Made by a program: the position numbers and the translations under genes. This document shows, piece by piece, positions 18,072 to 26,589 of a DNA stretch of 64,000 nt; positions within the stretch are counted from its first letter, which is position 1; the number at the start of each line of letters is the position of its first letter. Under the pieces are notes generated by a model. It was not told the DNA's origin and did not search any database. It saw only the letters and a program-made list of their open reading frames with translations. The stretch covers positions 524,740-588,739 of the forward strand of contig NZ_LMJT01000001.1 of NCBI RefSeq assembly GCF_001429395.1, given 5' to 3'. The DNA is from Allobosea sp. Root381 (GTDB lineage: Bacteria > Pseudomonadota > Alphaproteobacteria > Rhizobiales > Beijerinckiaceae).

Positions 18072-19322
18072 TCAGCCGACGAGCAACCCATAGTCGAGGA
18101 AGGGCACCACCGTTCCCTCGGAAATGGTGGTCAGGTCCTCCGCCAGCTCGACCAGGCCGTCCGTGCGGGTGAGCGAGGTCAGTACGCCCGCCCCGTCCTG
18201 GGGGTGCTTGCGGGCGACCATGACGCCGTCCGCCGCCGGCTCCAGCGAGACGCGTACATATTCGCGCCGCCCCTCCTTCTTGCGATAGGTGAAGCCGAGC
18301 CGCACTGGCAGCGCGACCGGCCGCGCCGGTTCCGTGCCGGCGAGCCGCGCGATCATCGCCCGCGCCACGAAGGCGAAGGTGACGAAGACGGCGACGGGAT
18401 TGCCCGGCAGGCCGATGAAGGGCGTGGCACCGAGCCGACCCAGCGCCACCGGCCGGCCCGGCTTGATGCCGATGCGCCAGAAGGCGAGCTCCCCTGCCCG
18501 CTCGACGACGGCCTTGACGTGATCCTCCTCGCCGGTCGAGACGCCACCCGAGGTGAGCACGAGGTCGCAGCCGCGCGCCGCTTCCGCAAGCTGCCGGGAC
18601 AGGCTGTCGCGCTCGTCGCGCAGGATGCCGAGATCGATCACCTCCGCTCCCGCCCGGACGATCATGGCGCGCAGCAAGGCGCGGTTGGCGTCGTAGATCG
18701 CAGCGGGGGCAAGCGGCGCACCCGGCTCCATCAATTCGTCGCCCGTCGAGAAGATCGCGACCCGGGGCCGGCGGCGCACGCCGACCTCGGTCACGCCGAG
18801 CGCCGAGAGCAGCGCCAAGTCCTGCGGGCGCAGGCGGGTGCCGGCCTTCGCCGCGAGCGCGCCGCGCGCGATGTCCTCGCCGGCCGGGCGGGCATTGGCG
18901 CCGCGCGCGAGACCGGACGGCAGGATCGCGACGCCGTCTTCCAGCGCGACATCCTCCTGCATGAAGACCGTATCCGCGCCGGGCGGCATCGGCGCCCCGG
19001 TGAAGACGCGCACCGCGACACCCTTCGTCGTCACGCCATCCGCATCAACACCGGCCGCGACGCGGCCCGCGACCGGAAGCCGCGTCTCCCCCGCGGTCAG
19101 GTCGGCAAAGCGCACGGCATAGCCATCGACGGCGGAATTCGCGAAGGGCGGCAGGTCGAGCGGGGCCGCGACTTCCTCGGCCAGCACGCGGCCATCCGCC
19201 TCCGCGAGGGCGATCCGTTCCGTCCCGGCCACCGGCCCTACCAGGGCCGCGACGCGCGCGCCGGCCTCTTCCAGCGTCATCAATGTGCCGAAGGCCTCGG
19301 CGTCCCTGCTCAACTGCGCCAT
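18072..19322 (-). CDS. moeA: Molybdopterin molybdenumtransferase MoeA
   Basis: A 416-residue enzyme that inserts molybdate into adenylylated molybdopterin. It has the family landmarks PPFANSAVDGYAVR (near residue 60), FTGAPMPPGADTVFMQEDV, the MoaB/MogA-like domain with IFSTGDELMEPG, TSGGVSTGEEDHV, and FIGLPGNPVAVFVTF. The start is ATG 19322 (MAQLSRDAEAFG), 7 bp after the mobB stop, so mobB and moeA are one unit. It sits at the 3' end of the formate dehydrogenase region, whose catalytic subunit needs this cofactor. Confidence 0.95.
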   Translation of the reverse strand: MAQLSRDAEAFGTLMTLEEAGARVAALVGPVAGTERIALAEADGRVLAEEVAAPLDLPPFANSAVDGYAVRFADLTAGETRLPVAGRVAAGVDADGVTTKGVAVRVFTGAPMPPGADTVFMQEDVALEDGVAILPSGLARGANARPAGEDIARGALAAKAGTRLRPQDLALLSALGVTEVGVRRRPRVAIFSTGDELMEPGAPLAPAAIYDANRALLRAMIVRAGAEVIDLGILRDERDSLSRQLAEAARGCDLVLTSGGVSTGEEDHVKAVVERAGELAFWRIGIKPGRPVALGRLGATPFIGLPGNPVAVFVTFAFVARAMIARLAGTEPARPVALPVRLGFTYRKKEGRREYVRVSLEPAADGVMVARKHPQDGAGVLTSLTRTDGLVELAEDLTTISEGTVVPFLDYGLLVG

Positions 19323-19329
19323 GGCTTGA

Positions 19330-19860
19330 TTACTCCTGCCCGCCGGCGCGTGCCAGCACCGCCGCGAGCGGCTCGGCCCGCGCCAGGATGATATCGGCAA
19401 TGGCCGCGACATCGTCGATGTGGACGACCGGCCGCCCGGCCTCGGGGAAACCGATGTCGCTGGCAATCGCGACGATCGAGGGGTCCCCCGGATGCAGCGG
19501 CGGCTTGCCGTTGGCGGAGCGGTGGATCTCGATCTTGACGTGCGGTTGCCGCTTGAAGCCCTCGACGATGACGAGATCGACCGGCGAGAGGCGGGCGAGG
19601 AGCTCCGGCAGCGTCGCCTCGGCTTCGCCCCGCAATTCGCGCATCAGCGCCCAGCGGCGTTCCGATGTGATCAGGACCTCACGCGCGCCAGCCTCGCGAT
19701 GCGCATAGGAATCCTTGCCGGGCGTGTCGAGATCGAAGGCGTGATGGGCGTGCTTGATGGTCGAGACGGAGACGCCGCGCCCGGCCAATTCGGGTAACAG
19801 GCGGGTCAGCATGGTGGTCTTGCCCGCGCCGCTCCACCCCGCCAGACCGATCACGCGCAT
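19330..19860 (-). CDS. mobB: Molybdopterin-guanine dinucleotide biosynthesis adaptor protein MobB
   Basis: A 176-residue P-loop GTPase with GWSGAGKTT at residues 8-16, followed by TIKHAHHAFDLDTPGKDSY and VIVEGFKRQPHVKIEIHR. MobB assists MobA in attaching GMP to the molybdenum cofactor. It lies just upstream of moeA and downstream (after a terminator) of the formate dehydrogenase genes; mobA is found separately at 35496. Confidence 0.94.
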   Translation of the reverse strand: MRVIGLAGWSGAGKTTMLTRLLPELAGRGVSVSTIKHAHHAFDLDTPGKDSYAHREAGAREVLITSERRWALMRELRGEAEATLPELLARLSPVDLVIVEGFKRQPHVKIEIHRSANGKPPLHPGDPSIVAIASDIGFPEAGRPVVHIDDVAAIADIILARAEPLAAVLARAGGQE

Positions 19861-19876
19861 CGAGAGCCTTCATCCA

Positions 19877-19906
19877 AAAGAAAAACCGGGCGCCTTCGCG
19901 CCCGGT
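19877..19906 (-). terminator. Rho-independent terminator after the formate dehydrogenase gamma gene
   Basis: On the minus strand, ACCGGGCGC-GAAG-GCGCCCGGT forms a perfect 9-bp stem with a GAAG tetraloop, followed by TTTTCTTTT. It lies about 55 bp past the gamma-subunit stop and 16 bp before the mobB start, so it separates the formate dehydrogenase operon from mobB-moeA. Confidence 0.9.
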
Positions 19907-19962
19907 TGTCTTCGGTCAGGTTGGGTGGCCGGGTCAAGCAGCCGGGCCGGGGTGCGACGCCA

Positions 19963-20976
19963 TCACTCGGCCGGCTGAAGCCGCGGCCCGCCGGGGGCGA
20001 CTTGGCCCTTGCGCATTTCCTCCTCGACCCAGAGCGAATGATGCGCCTTGGCCCAGTTGAGATCGACCTCGCCGGACCCCATCGCATCGAAGGCGCCCTC
20101 CATGCCGATGGTGCCGATATAGATGTGGCCGAGAATGGCCGCGATGATCAGCACCGAGACGATGCCGTGCACGACGTTCCAGAACTGCAGGTTCAGGACG
20201 CCGCCCGCGAGCGCCGGGAAGATGAGGAAGAAGCCGGATACCGAGAGCGCGGCACCGCCCAGCACCACGACCCAGAACAGGGCCTTCTGGCCGCCGTTGA
20301 ACCGCTGTGCCGGCGGATGGCCCTTGCCGACGATGCCGCCGCCGGCGAGGAACCAGCGGATATCGACCATGTTCGGGATGTTGTCCTTGATCCAGACGAC
20401 GAACATCAGCGCGATGCCGAGCATGAAGGGCCAGGCCAGGAAGTTGTGCGCCCATTTCGCCGCCACCGACAGGTTGGTGAAGGCCTGCGGGCCGACCAGC
20501 GGCAGCAGCAGGTGCTTGCCGACAGTGACGTTGAGGCCGGAGAGCGCGAGCAGGATGAAGCAGGCCGCGGTCAGCCAATGCATGAAGCGCTCGAAGCCGT
20601 TGAAGCGCGTGAGCGTCCGCCCGGCCGGGCCGGCCTCGGTGCGGACGCGTCCGCGGATCAGGTAGAAGGCGACGAGGACGGCGAGCATGCCGAGGATGCC
20701 GATGGCCGTGATGCGCAGCATCGTGCCCTGGTGGAACGCGCGCCAATCACGGCCGGCCGGCCGCTCGAGCGTCGCCGCCCGCTGGTCGGGAATGCTGATG
20801 CGGCCCTGCAGCTCGGCCTGCGGATTGTTTTTCAGCGCATCGAGGAACTGCCGCTCCTGGACGGCCTGAGCGGTCGGGTTGACCTGCTGTTGCGCCAGGG
20901 CCGGAACGGCCACCGCCGCGGCGAACGTCAGCAGCAAGGCTGCTGTAAGGAGACGAAGGACAGCGCCGAAACGCAT
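19963..20976 (-). CDS. fdoI: Formate dehydrogenase gamma subunit, cytochrome b556
   Basis: A 337-residue membrane subunit that takes electrons from the Fe-S subunit to the quinone pool through two b hemes. It begins with a signal-like hydrophobic N-terminus (MRFGAVLRLL...PALAQQQ), then about five membrane helices: near 95-115, FMHWLTAACFILLALSGL, FLAWPFMLGIALMFVVWI, ALFWVVVLGGAALSVSGFF and VLIIAAILGHIYIGTIGM. Candidate heme histidines are in FERFMHW, AKWAHNFLAW, VVHGIVS and LGHIYIG. ATG 20976 has AAGGA 8 bases upstream. It is the last gene of the subunit operon. Confidence 0.92.
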   Translation of the reverse strand: MRFGAVLRLLTAALLLTFAAAVAVPALAQQQVNPTAQAVQERQFLDALKNNPQAELQGRISIPDQRAATLERPAGRDWRAFHQGTMLRITAIGILGMLAVLVAFYLIRGRVRTEAGPAGRTLTRFNGFERFMHWLTAACFILLALSGLNVTVGKHLLLPLVGPQAFTNLSVAAKWAHNFLAWPFMLGIALMFVVWIKDNIPNMVDIRWFLAGGGIVGKGHPPAQRFNGGQKALFWVVVLGGAALSVSGFFLIFPALAGGVLNLQFWNVVHGIVSVLIIAAILGHIYIGTIGMEGAFDAMGSGEVDLNWAKAHHSLWVEEEMRKGQVAPGGPRLQPAE

Positions 20977-21104
20977 TGCGAAAATCCTTTCCCGAGGACA
21001 GGTCCCGAGGAGCCGTTTCGTTTCATGGCAACGTTCCGAAGCGGTCTCCGGACGTTCAGGACACCGCCATGGCTCACCCGGAAGGGAGGCCGCGACGGCG
21101 CCGA

Positions 21105-21701
21105 TCAGATGGCGATCGTTTCCTTGTAGGCGGTCTGCCAACCCCAGGCGCCCGAGCCATAGCCGCGCTTCACCACCCGCTCCTTGTAGATCTGGGCGAT
21201 GATCTCGCCGTCGCCTGCGAGCAGGGACTTGGTCGAGCACATCTCGGCGCAGAGCGGCAGCTTGCCCTCGGCCAGGCGGTTCGAGCCGTATTTCTGGAAC
21301 TCGGCCGGCGAGAGATCGGCTTCCGGCCCGCCGGCGCAGAAGGTGCACTTGTCCATCTTGCCGCGCGTGCCGAAGTTGCCGATTTTCGGATATTGCGGGG
21401 CGCCAAAGGGGCAGGCGTAGAAGCAGTAGCCGCAGCCGATGCAGAGATCCTTGCTGTGCAGGACCACGCCGTCGGCAGTGTTGTAGAAGCAGTCCACCGG
21501 GCACACGGCCATGCAGGGCGCATCCGTGCAGTGCATGCAGGCCATCGAGATCGAGCGCTCGCCGGGCTTGCCGTCATTGATGGTGACGACGCGGCGGCGG
21601 TTGATGCCCCAGGGCACCTCGTTCTCGTTCTTGCAGGCGGTGACGCAGGCGTTGCATTCGATGCAGCGGTCAGCGTCGCAGAGGAATTTCATCCGGGCCA
21701 T
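21105..21701 (-). CDS. fdoH: Formate dehydrogenase beta subunit, four-cluster ferredoxin type
   Basis: A 198-residue electron-transfer subunit. Sixteen cysteines lie in four 4Fe-4S groups: CDADRCIECNACVTAC (8-23), CMHCTDAPCMAVCPVDC (55-71), CIGCGYCFYACPFG (87-100) and CTFC (119-122) with CAEMC (151-155). This is the FdnH/FdoH arrangement, but without a C-terminal membrane anchor helix, so it must bind through the gamma subunit. It follows the alpha gene by 14 bp. Confidence 0.94.
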   Translation of the reverse strand: MARMKFLCDADRCIECNACVTACKNENEVPWGINRRRVVTINDGKPGERSISMACMHCTDAPCMAVCPVDCFYNTADGVVLHSKDLCIGCGYCFYACPFGAPQYPKIGNFGTRGKMDKCTFCAGGPEADLSPAEFQKYGSNRLAEGKLPLCAEMCSTKSLLAGDGEIIAQIYKERVVKRGYGSGAWGWQTAYKETIAI

Positions 21702-21715
21702 GGTTCAGTTCCTCC

Positions 21716-24694
21716 TCACGCCGCCGCGATCTGGCAGAGCGTGACCTTGCCTTCGTGCATCGCCGTCACAGGGTCGTAGCCATAGCTCGTGACGGTATTG
21801 ACCGACTCGCCGAGCACGATCGGGTCCGCCCCCTTCGGGTAGTTGCCGCGCTGGTCCTGCCCCTGGAAGAAGCCGCCGAAGTGGAAGGGCATGAAGGCCA
21901 CGCCCTTGCCGACGCGCTCGGTCACCAGCGCCTTGACCCGTGCCCTGGAGTTGTTCTCGGGGCCCGAGACCCAGACAAAGGCGCCATCCCTGATGCCACG
22001 CGCGCTGGCATCGGCAGGGTTGATCTCGACGAACATGTCCTGCTGCAGCTCGGCCAGCCAGCGGTTCGAGCGCGTCTCCTCGCCGCCGCCCTCGTATTCG
22101 ACGAGGCGGCCGGAGGTCAGCACGATCGGGAAGGACTTGGCGATGCCCTTCTCGACCGCGGCCTTCTGGACCGAAGTATGGAGGTTCGGGATGCGCAGCG
22201 TGCGCTCGTCGGGGCGTGCCGGCCATTTCGCGACCAGATCGACGCGCGGCGAGTAGATCGGCTCACGATGGGTCGGCACCGGGTCCGGCAGGTTCCAGGC
22301 ATTGGCGCGGGCCTTGCCGTTGCCATAGGGCACGCAGCCATGCTTGAGCGCGACGCGCTGGATGCCGCCGGACAGGTCGGTGGACCAGCTCACCGTGTCG
22401 ATGTTGTTGCCGCCGATCCAGGTGATCGTCTCGAGTTCCTTGGGCGTCAGGTCGGCATCCCAGCCGAGCTTCTTCAGCACGCCCATGGTGAACTCGGGAT
22501 AGCCGTCCCGGATCTCCGAATTCAGCGAGAACGAGCCGTTCTCGGCCAGCAGCGTGTCGTTGACCTTGCTGCCGTCCGGCAGGGTGCGCTCGCGGGTGAG
22601 GCCGAAGCGCGGGCGGAAGGTGCCGCCGCCGTTACCGGCCTCGAGCGAGGTGTTGTAGAGGATGTGGGTGCCGGGATGCTTGAGCTCCGGCGTTCCCCAG
22701 CACGGCCAGGGCAGGCCGTAGAAATCGTTCTCGACCGGCGAGCCCTTGGCGCCACGCAGGCTGACCAGATCGAACTTGTCCTGATGCTGCATGTGCAGCT
22801 TGAGGCGCTCCGGCGACTGGCCGGTATAGCCGGTCGACCAGCCGCCCCGGTTGATCTCCTTGAGGATCGATTCGGCCGAGGGCTCCGGGCCGTACTTCCC
22901 CTGGATCAGTTCCAGGTTCTTGTGCATCGCCTCGGCGAAACCGAGCTTCTGCGCGAAGCGGTAGATGACCCAGTAGTCGGTCGCCGCCTCAAAGATCGGA
23001 TCGACGACCTTTTCGCCCCACTGCACCGAGCGGTTGGAGCAGGTACGCGAGCCCGAGCATTCGAACTGCGTGCCGATCGGCAGGAGATAGGTGCCGTTCT
23101 TGCGCCCGCCGAGCGAGACGAAGTTGGTCGGATGCGGATCGCAGACGACGAGGAGCTCGATCTTCTCCAGCCCCTTCACGGCGTCTGGCATGCGCGGAAT
23201 GGTGTTCCCGCCATGGCCCATGACGAACATGGCCTTGAGATTGTCCTTCTGGTCGACCTGTTCGGCCGGAAGATTGGCCGCGTCGAACCAGCGGGTCGAG
23301 GTATGGCCCGAGGTCTCCATGTTCTGCTTCGGCGTACGGGCGGGCCGGCCGCCCTTGGCCGGAACCTCGTCGAAACGGGAGACGAAATAGTCGTAAGGCA
23401 CGTCCCAGACGCGGGCCCAGTGGCGCCATGCGCCCTCGACCAGCCCGTAGTAGCAAGGCAGATTCGAGATATCGAGGCCGAAATCGGTCGCGCCCTGCAC
23501 GTTGCAGTGGCCGCGGAAGATGTTGGCGCCGTTGCCCATGCCGCCGACATTGCCGGTCGCGAGCAGAAGGCTGCAGATGGCGCGGACGTTCGCCGTGCCG
23601 ACCGAGTGCTGGGTCACGCCCATGCACCAGACGAAGGTCGCCGGCTTGACCGTGGCGAAGGTCTCGGCGACGCGCTTCATCTGTGCTTCGGGAACACCGG
23701 TGATGTCCTCGACCGTCTTGGGGTCGTATTTCTCGACCTCCTTGCGGACGTCGTCCATGCCGTGGACGCGCGCGGCGAGGAAGGCCTTGTCCTCCCAACC
23801 ATTCTTGAAGATGTGCCACATCAGGCCCCAGATCACCGCGATGTCGGTGCCGGAGCGGAAGCGCACATAGTCGGTCGCATGGGCCGCGGTGCGGGTCAGG
23901 CGCGGATCGAAGACGATGACGTTGGCGCGGTTGATCTCCTTGCCCGTCAGGATGTGCTGCATCGAGACCGGATGGGCCTCGGCCGCATTCGAGCCCATGA
24001 ACAGGACGGTCTTGGAATTGCGGATGTCGTTGTAGGAGTTCGTCATGGCGCCGTAGCCCCAGACGTTCGCGACGCCTGCGACCGTGGTCGAGTGGCAGAT
24101 GCGCGCCTGGTGATCGACGTTGTTCGTGCCCCAGAAGGCCGCGAACTTGCGGAACAGGTAGGAGCCCTCGTTGGAGAACTTGGCCGAGCCGAGAAGATAG
24201 ACGGAGTCGGCGCCCGACTTCGCGCGGATCTCCATCATCTTGTCGCCGATCTCGTCGATCGCGACATCCCAGGAGATGCGCTGCCACTGGCCGTCGACGA
24301 GCTTCATCGGGTACTTGATGCGGCGGTCGCCATGGACCAGCTCGCGCACCGAGGCGCCCTTGGCGCAATGCGAGCCGCGGTTGATCGGGCTCTCCCAGGC
24401 CGGCTCCTGGCCGACCCAGACGCCGTTGGCGACCTCGGCCTTGACCGTGCAACCGACCGAGCAATGGGTGCAGATGTTCTTGACGATCTTGGTGCCCGTC
24501 GCCGGGCCGAGGCCAGCGGCTTCCGCCTTGCGCACGGAGCCGATCTGGAGCGCGCCCGCAGCGGCGATGCCGCCCGCCACAAGGCCCGAGCGGCGCAGGA
24601 AGGCACGGCGGTCCATGACGCCGGAAGACAGCCCGGCGATCGCCGACTGGAGCCGGCCGCGCTGGACATCGGCCGTTTTGCGCTTGATCAGCAT
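21716..24694 (-). CDS. fdoG: Formate dehydrogenase alpha (catalytic, Mo/W-bis-MGD) subunit, Cys type
   Basis: A 992-residue subunit that oxidises formate to CO2. A twin-arginine signal is present (DRRAFLRRSGLV, 28-39), so the folded holoenzyme is exported to the periplasm. One 4Fe-4S cluster is bound by C75, C78, C82 and C110 (CTHCSVGC...HC). The metal ligand is C200 in ARICHSTTVAG, where enterobacterial enzymes have selenocysteine; the following His is kept. Start ATG 24694 (MLIKRKTADVQ) is chosen because sequence upstream belongs to the small Tat gene in another frame. It is third in the order Tat-signal protein, alpha, beta, gamma. Confidence 0.95.
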   Translation of the reverse strand: MLIKRKTADVQRGRLQSAIAGLSSGVMDRRAFLRRSGLVAGGIAAAGALQIGSVRKAEAAGLGPATGTKIVKNICTHCSVGCTVKAEVANGVWVGQEPAWESPINRGSHCAKGASVRELVHGDRRIKYPMKLVDGQWQRISWDVAIDEIGDKMMEIRAKSGADSVYLLGSAKFSNEGSYLFRKFAAFWGTNNVDHQARICHSTTVAGVANVWGYGAMTNSYNDIRNSKTVLFMGSNAAEAHPVSMQHILTGKEINRANVIVFDPRLTRTAAHATDYVRFRSGTDIAVIWGLMWHIFKNGWEDKAFLAARVHGMDDVRKEVEKYDPKTVEDITGVPEAQMKRVAETFATVKPATFVWCMGVTQHSVGTANVRAICSLLLATGNVGGMGNGANIFRGHCNVQGATDFGLDISNLPCYYGLVEGAWRHWARVWDVPYDYFVSRFDEVPAKGGRPARTPKQNMETSGHTSTRWFDAANLPAEQVDQKDNLKAMFVMGHGGNTIPRMPDAVKGLEKIELLVVCDPHPTNFVSLGGRKNGTYLLPIGTQFECSGSRTCSNRSVQWGEKVVDPIFEAATDYWVIYRFAQKLGFAEAMHKNLELIQGKYGPEPSAESILKEINRGGWSTGYTGQSPERLKLHMQHQDKFDLVSLRGAKGSPVENDFYGLPWPCWGTPELKHPGTHILYNTSLEAGNGGGTFRPRFGLTRERTLPDGSKVNDTLLAENGSFSLNSEIRDGYPEFTMGVLKKLGWDADLTPKELETITWIGGNNIDTVSWSTDLSGGIQRVALKHGCVPYGNGKARANAWNLPDPVPTHREPIYSPRVDLVAKWPARPDERTLRIPNLHTSVQKAAVEKGIAKSFPIVLTSGRLVEYEGGGEETRSNRWLAELQQDMFVEINPADASARGIRDGAFVWVSGPENNSRARVKALVTERVGKGVAFMPFHFGGFFQGQDQRGNYPKGADPIVLGESVNTVTSYGYDPVTAMHEGKVTLCQIAAA

Positions 24695-24708
24695 GGTTTT
24701 CGCGCCTC

Positions 24709-24909
24709 TCAGTAACGGTTGACCCGGTAGAAGTCCTTGACGTGCTCCGACTCGCGGTAGCGCGCCTTGGTCTCCTCCGCGCCGGGATCGACGGCGGCGG
24801 CGGGCGTCACCATCGCGGGCGTTGCGGCCAGCGCGGCGCCGGCGCCGAGCGCCTTGAAGAAGCTGCGCCGGTCGACCGCGGGCTTGCCTGGCTCTCTGGT
24901 CTTCGACAT
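24709..24909 (-). CDS. Small formate-dehydrogenase-region Tat-signal protein
   Basis: A 66-residue protein consisting of a twin-arginine signal (VDRRSFFKALGAGAALAATPA, R14-R15) and a short tail ending HVKDFYRVNRY. This matches the family described as 'formate dehydrogenase region TAT target', regularly found immediately before the alpha gene. Start ATG 24909 has GGGAGA 5 bases upstream. The conserved YRVNRY end suggests a small periplasmic or assembly partner of the enzyme; the function is not established. Confidence 0.88.
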   Translation of the reverse strand: MSKTREPGKPAVDRRSFFKALGAGAALAATPAMVTPAAAVDPGAEETKARYRESEHVKDFYRVNRY

Positions 24910-24971
24910 CGTCGTCTCCCACGCATCGTGCATTGCGTTCGTCACTCTGGCGTTCGTCACTCTTGCTGCCG

Positions 24972-25757
24972 TCATGCCGGCAGCCTCGCGGCCTGCGCCT
25001 CGATCGAGACGAACAGGCTGCCGACTCGGCCGACGGCCTTGTAGAATTTCGCGGCCTTCGCGATTTCGAGATCGGCGAAGAAACGCTCGCCCCAGGGCTC
25101 GATGTGCCGGGCGAAGAAGCGGTCGGCATCGATGCCCTCGCCTGCCACCTCGCCGCGGATCAGCCGCGCCATGATGTCGAGCAGGACGGCGATATGGTCC
25201 TCCGGCTCTCCGGCGCGCTCGGCGCGCGCGAGGCCGAGCGCACCCATGTCCTCGCGGACGAGGGCGAGCGGCCGCTCATGCAGGAAGCCGGTCAGGTAAT
25301 AGGAGGCGTAAGGCAGAAGGTCGCCACGGCCGACGCCGATGAAGAGCTCGAAGAACTCGTCACGCAGGCTCTCGGGCGTCGCCTCGTCGGCGGCCTCGGC
25401 CAGGGCCAGATGCGCCATGCCGAGCGGCGAGGCGTCGCCCTGGAGGTTCCGCAGAGCGGCCAGCGTGGCGGCGGTCGGGGCGCGCCAGAGCAAGGCGCCG
25501 ATCAACTCGCATTCGCGGGCGCGCGCCTCGTCGATCTCGTCCAGCGCCAGCGGCGCATCGTTTACGGCAATGTCGGGATAAAGGTCGGGCCGCAGATCGG
25601 TGCGCGCGACGCCGGTGATGGCTTCGACAGAGAGCACGCGGTCCGCCGGAACGCGCTTCCAGCTCGAGATCGCCGGCTGCGAAACACCCAAGCTGCGCGC
25701 CAGTGCTCTCACACCGCCGGCGCTGTCGATCGCTCTTTCGAGTGCCGCGTCGCGCAT
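24972..25757 (-). CDS. TorD-family chaperone fused to an N-terminal YdaS-type helix-turn-helix
   Basis: A 261-residue two-domain protein. Residues 1-55 (ALERAIDSAGGVRALARSLG...AISSWKRVPADRVLSVEAITG) are a YdaS/Cro-like HTH. Residues about 70-240 are an all-helical TorD/DmsD-type chaperone (FFELFIGVGRGDLLPYASYYLTGFLHERPL), which binds Tat signals of molybdoenzymes until the cofactor is in. It lies directly upstream of the Tat-signal protein and the alpha subunit, its likely client. Start ATG 25757 is chosen because it begins the HTH; there is no strong ribosome-binding site. The HTH suggests it may also sense unloaded precursor and regulate transcription; this is inference. Confidence 0.88.
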   Translation of the reverse strand: MRDAALERAIDSAGGVRALARSLGVSQPAISSWKRVPADRVLSVEAITGVARTDLRPDLYPDIAVNDAPLALDEIDEARARECELIGALLWRAPTAATLAALRNLQGDASPLGMAHLALAEAADEATPESLRDEFFELFIGVGRGDLLPYASYYLTGFLHERPLALVREDMGALGLARAERAGEPEDHIAVLLDIMARLIRGEVAGEGIDADRFFARHIEPWGERFFADLEIAKAAKFYKAVGRVGSLFVSIEAQAARLPA

Positions 25758-25806
25758 CAAATCTGGCCGTCGTCCTCTTCTCGTCGATCGGCCCGGAGGC
25801 CGGTCA

Positions 25807-25850
25807 ATCACCAAGTGGTGATAATGACTCCTTATCGCTCCGAAATTCAA
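25807..25850 (-). promoter_or_regulatory. Promoter with perfect palindromic operator for the HTH-TorD gene
   Basis: On the minus strand TTGAAT (25850-25845) and CATTAT (25826-25821) are an 18-bp-spaced -35/-10 pair. Immediately downstream, overlapping the -10, is a perfect 16-bp palindrome ATCACCAAGTGGTGAT (25807-25822). The position, over the -10 edge and transcription start, is typical of a repressor site. It is about 50 bp upstream of the HTH-TorD start, so that protein is the obvious candidate ligand. A second dyad AATCTG-N4-CAGATT (25858-25873) overlaps the end of the preceding gene. Confidence 0.6.
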
Positions 25851-25866
25851 TCATTCTAATCTGTGG

Positions 25867-26589
25867 TCAGATTGGAACGGCGCCACCTCCACGTCTGCGA
25901 ATTCGCAGGGAAGTGTCCTTTTCGGGGGGCACATCTTGCACCGCAACATGCGAGGGAGGGGGCGTTTTCGCCGGCACATCACCGGCATCCCCGCGATTGT
26001 CGCCCGTTGCACTCAACCGGACCGACGCCAGTTCGGCGGGCGCCACCGGCTGATCCCGCACCGCAGCATCGAAATCCGCAGTTTCGTCGTTAGACGAAAG
26101 TTGGTGCGGCATTGCGTCGCCTGCCGCGTCGGCAGCCTCCTCCGCTGGTTTTTCGGGCTCTGGCGCCTCGCCGAAAATGGCGCGCAGCATCGCATCGACA
26201 TCGTCCGATTCCGTCAGCGGCCCGTATCCCGGCGCGCCGCCGGGCGTGTTCCATTCGAGCGCATAGTCGCGCGCCGGGTTGACGTAGTCGCGAATAGCGG
26301 GATCGCTCTCCCAGGCCCGCCGCAGCGCGGCGAGCTTCCAGCTCTCCGGGACGTTGCGCTTGAGCCAGGGGGCGAGCTCGAAATCCTTGTCGATGAGGTC
26401 GAGCGAGGGCGGCTCGATCTCCGGCTCCGGCTCGGCCTGGGCAGGCTCGGTCGCCGGGAGGCCGGCTTCGGCGGGAACCGGAATCTCAACGGCGGCGGGA
26501 GCACGTGTCGCTTCCGGCTCGGTCAGTTCTCGCTTGCGCCGCGACCAGCGGCCTAGGAAGCCTTCGTCCTCGGGAGCGCCGGCACTCAT
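25867..26589 (-). CDS. DUF3306-family protein of the formate dehydrogenase region
   Basis: A 240-residue acidic protein. The recognisable part is FLGRWSRRKRE at the N-terminus and residues about 64-125 (LIDKDFELAPWLKRNVPESWKLAALRRAWESDPAIRDYVNPARDYALEWN region), which match DUF3306 as I know it. The rest is Pro/Glu/Ala-rich and probably disordered. No signal peptide or membrane segment, so it is cytoplasmic. Its ATG overlaps the DUF3305 stop by 4 bp (ATGA). These two families occur together next to formate dehydrogenase genes, which suggests an assembly role; no activity is known. Confidence 0.8.
   Translation of the reverse strand: MSAGAPEDEGFLGRWSRRKRELTEPEATRAPAAVEIPVPAEAGLPATEPAQAEPEPEIEPPSLDLIDKDFELAPWLKRNVPESWKLAALRRAWESDPAIRDYVNPARDYALEWNTPGGAPGYGPLTESDDVDAMLRAIFGEAPEPEKPAEEAADAAGDAMPHQLSSNDETADFDAAVRDQPVAPAELASVRLSATGDNRGDAGDVPAKTPPPSHVAVQDVPPEKDTSLRIRRRGGGAVPI

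Noticed and set aside
21755..24715. A long plus-strand frame opposite the formate dehydrogenase alpha gene
   Set aside because: It is the mirror of a very well conserved catalytic subunit and carries no family signature.
24695..25129. An N-terminal extension of the formate dehydrogenase alpha frame
   Set aside because: The frame is open upstream, but that DNA encodes the Tat-signal protein and the end of the TorD gene in other frames, and the Tat signal at residues 28-39 fixes the start at 24694.
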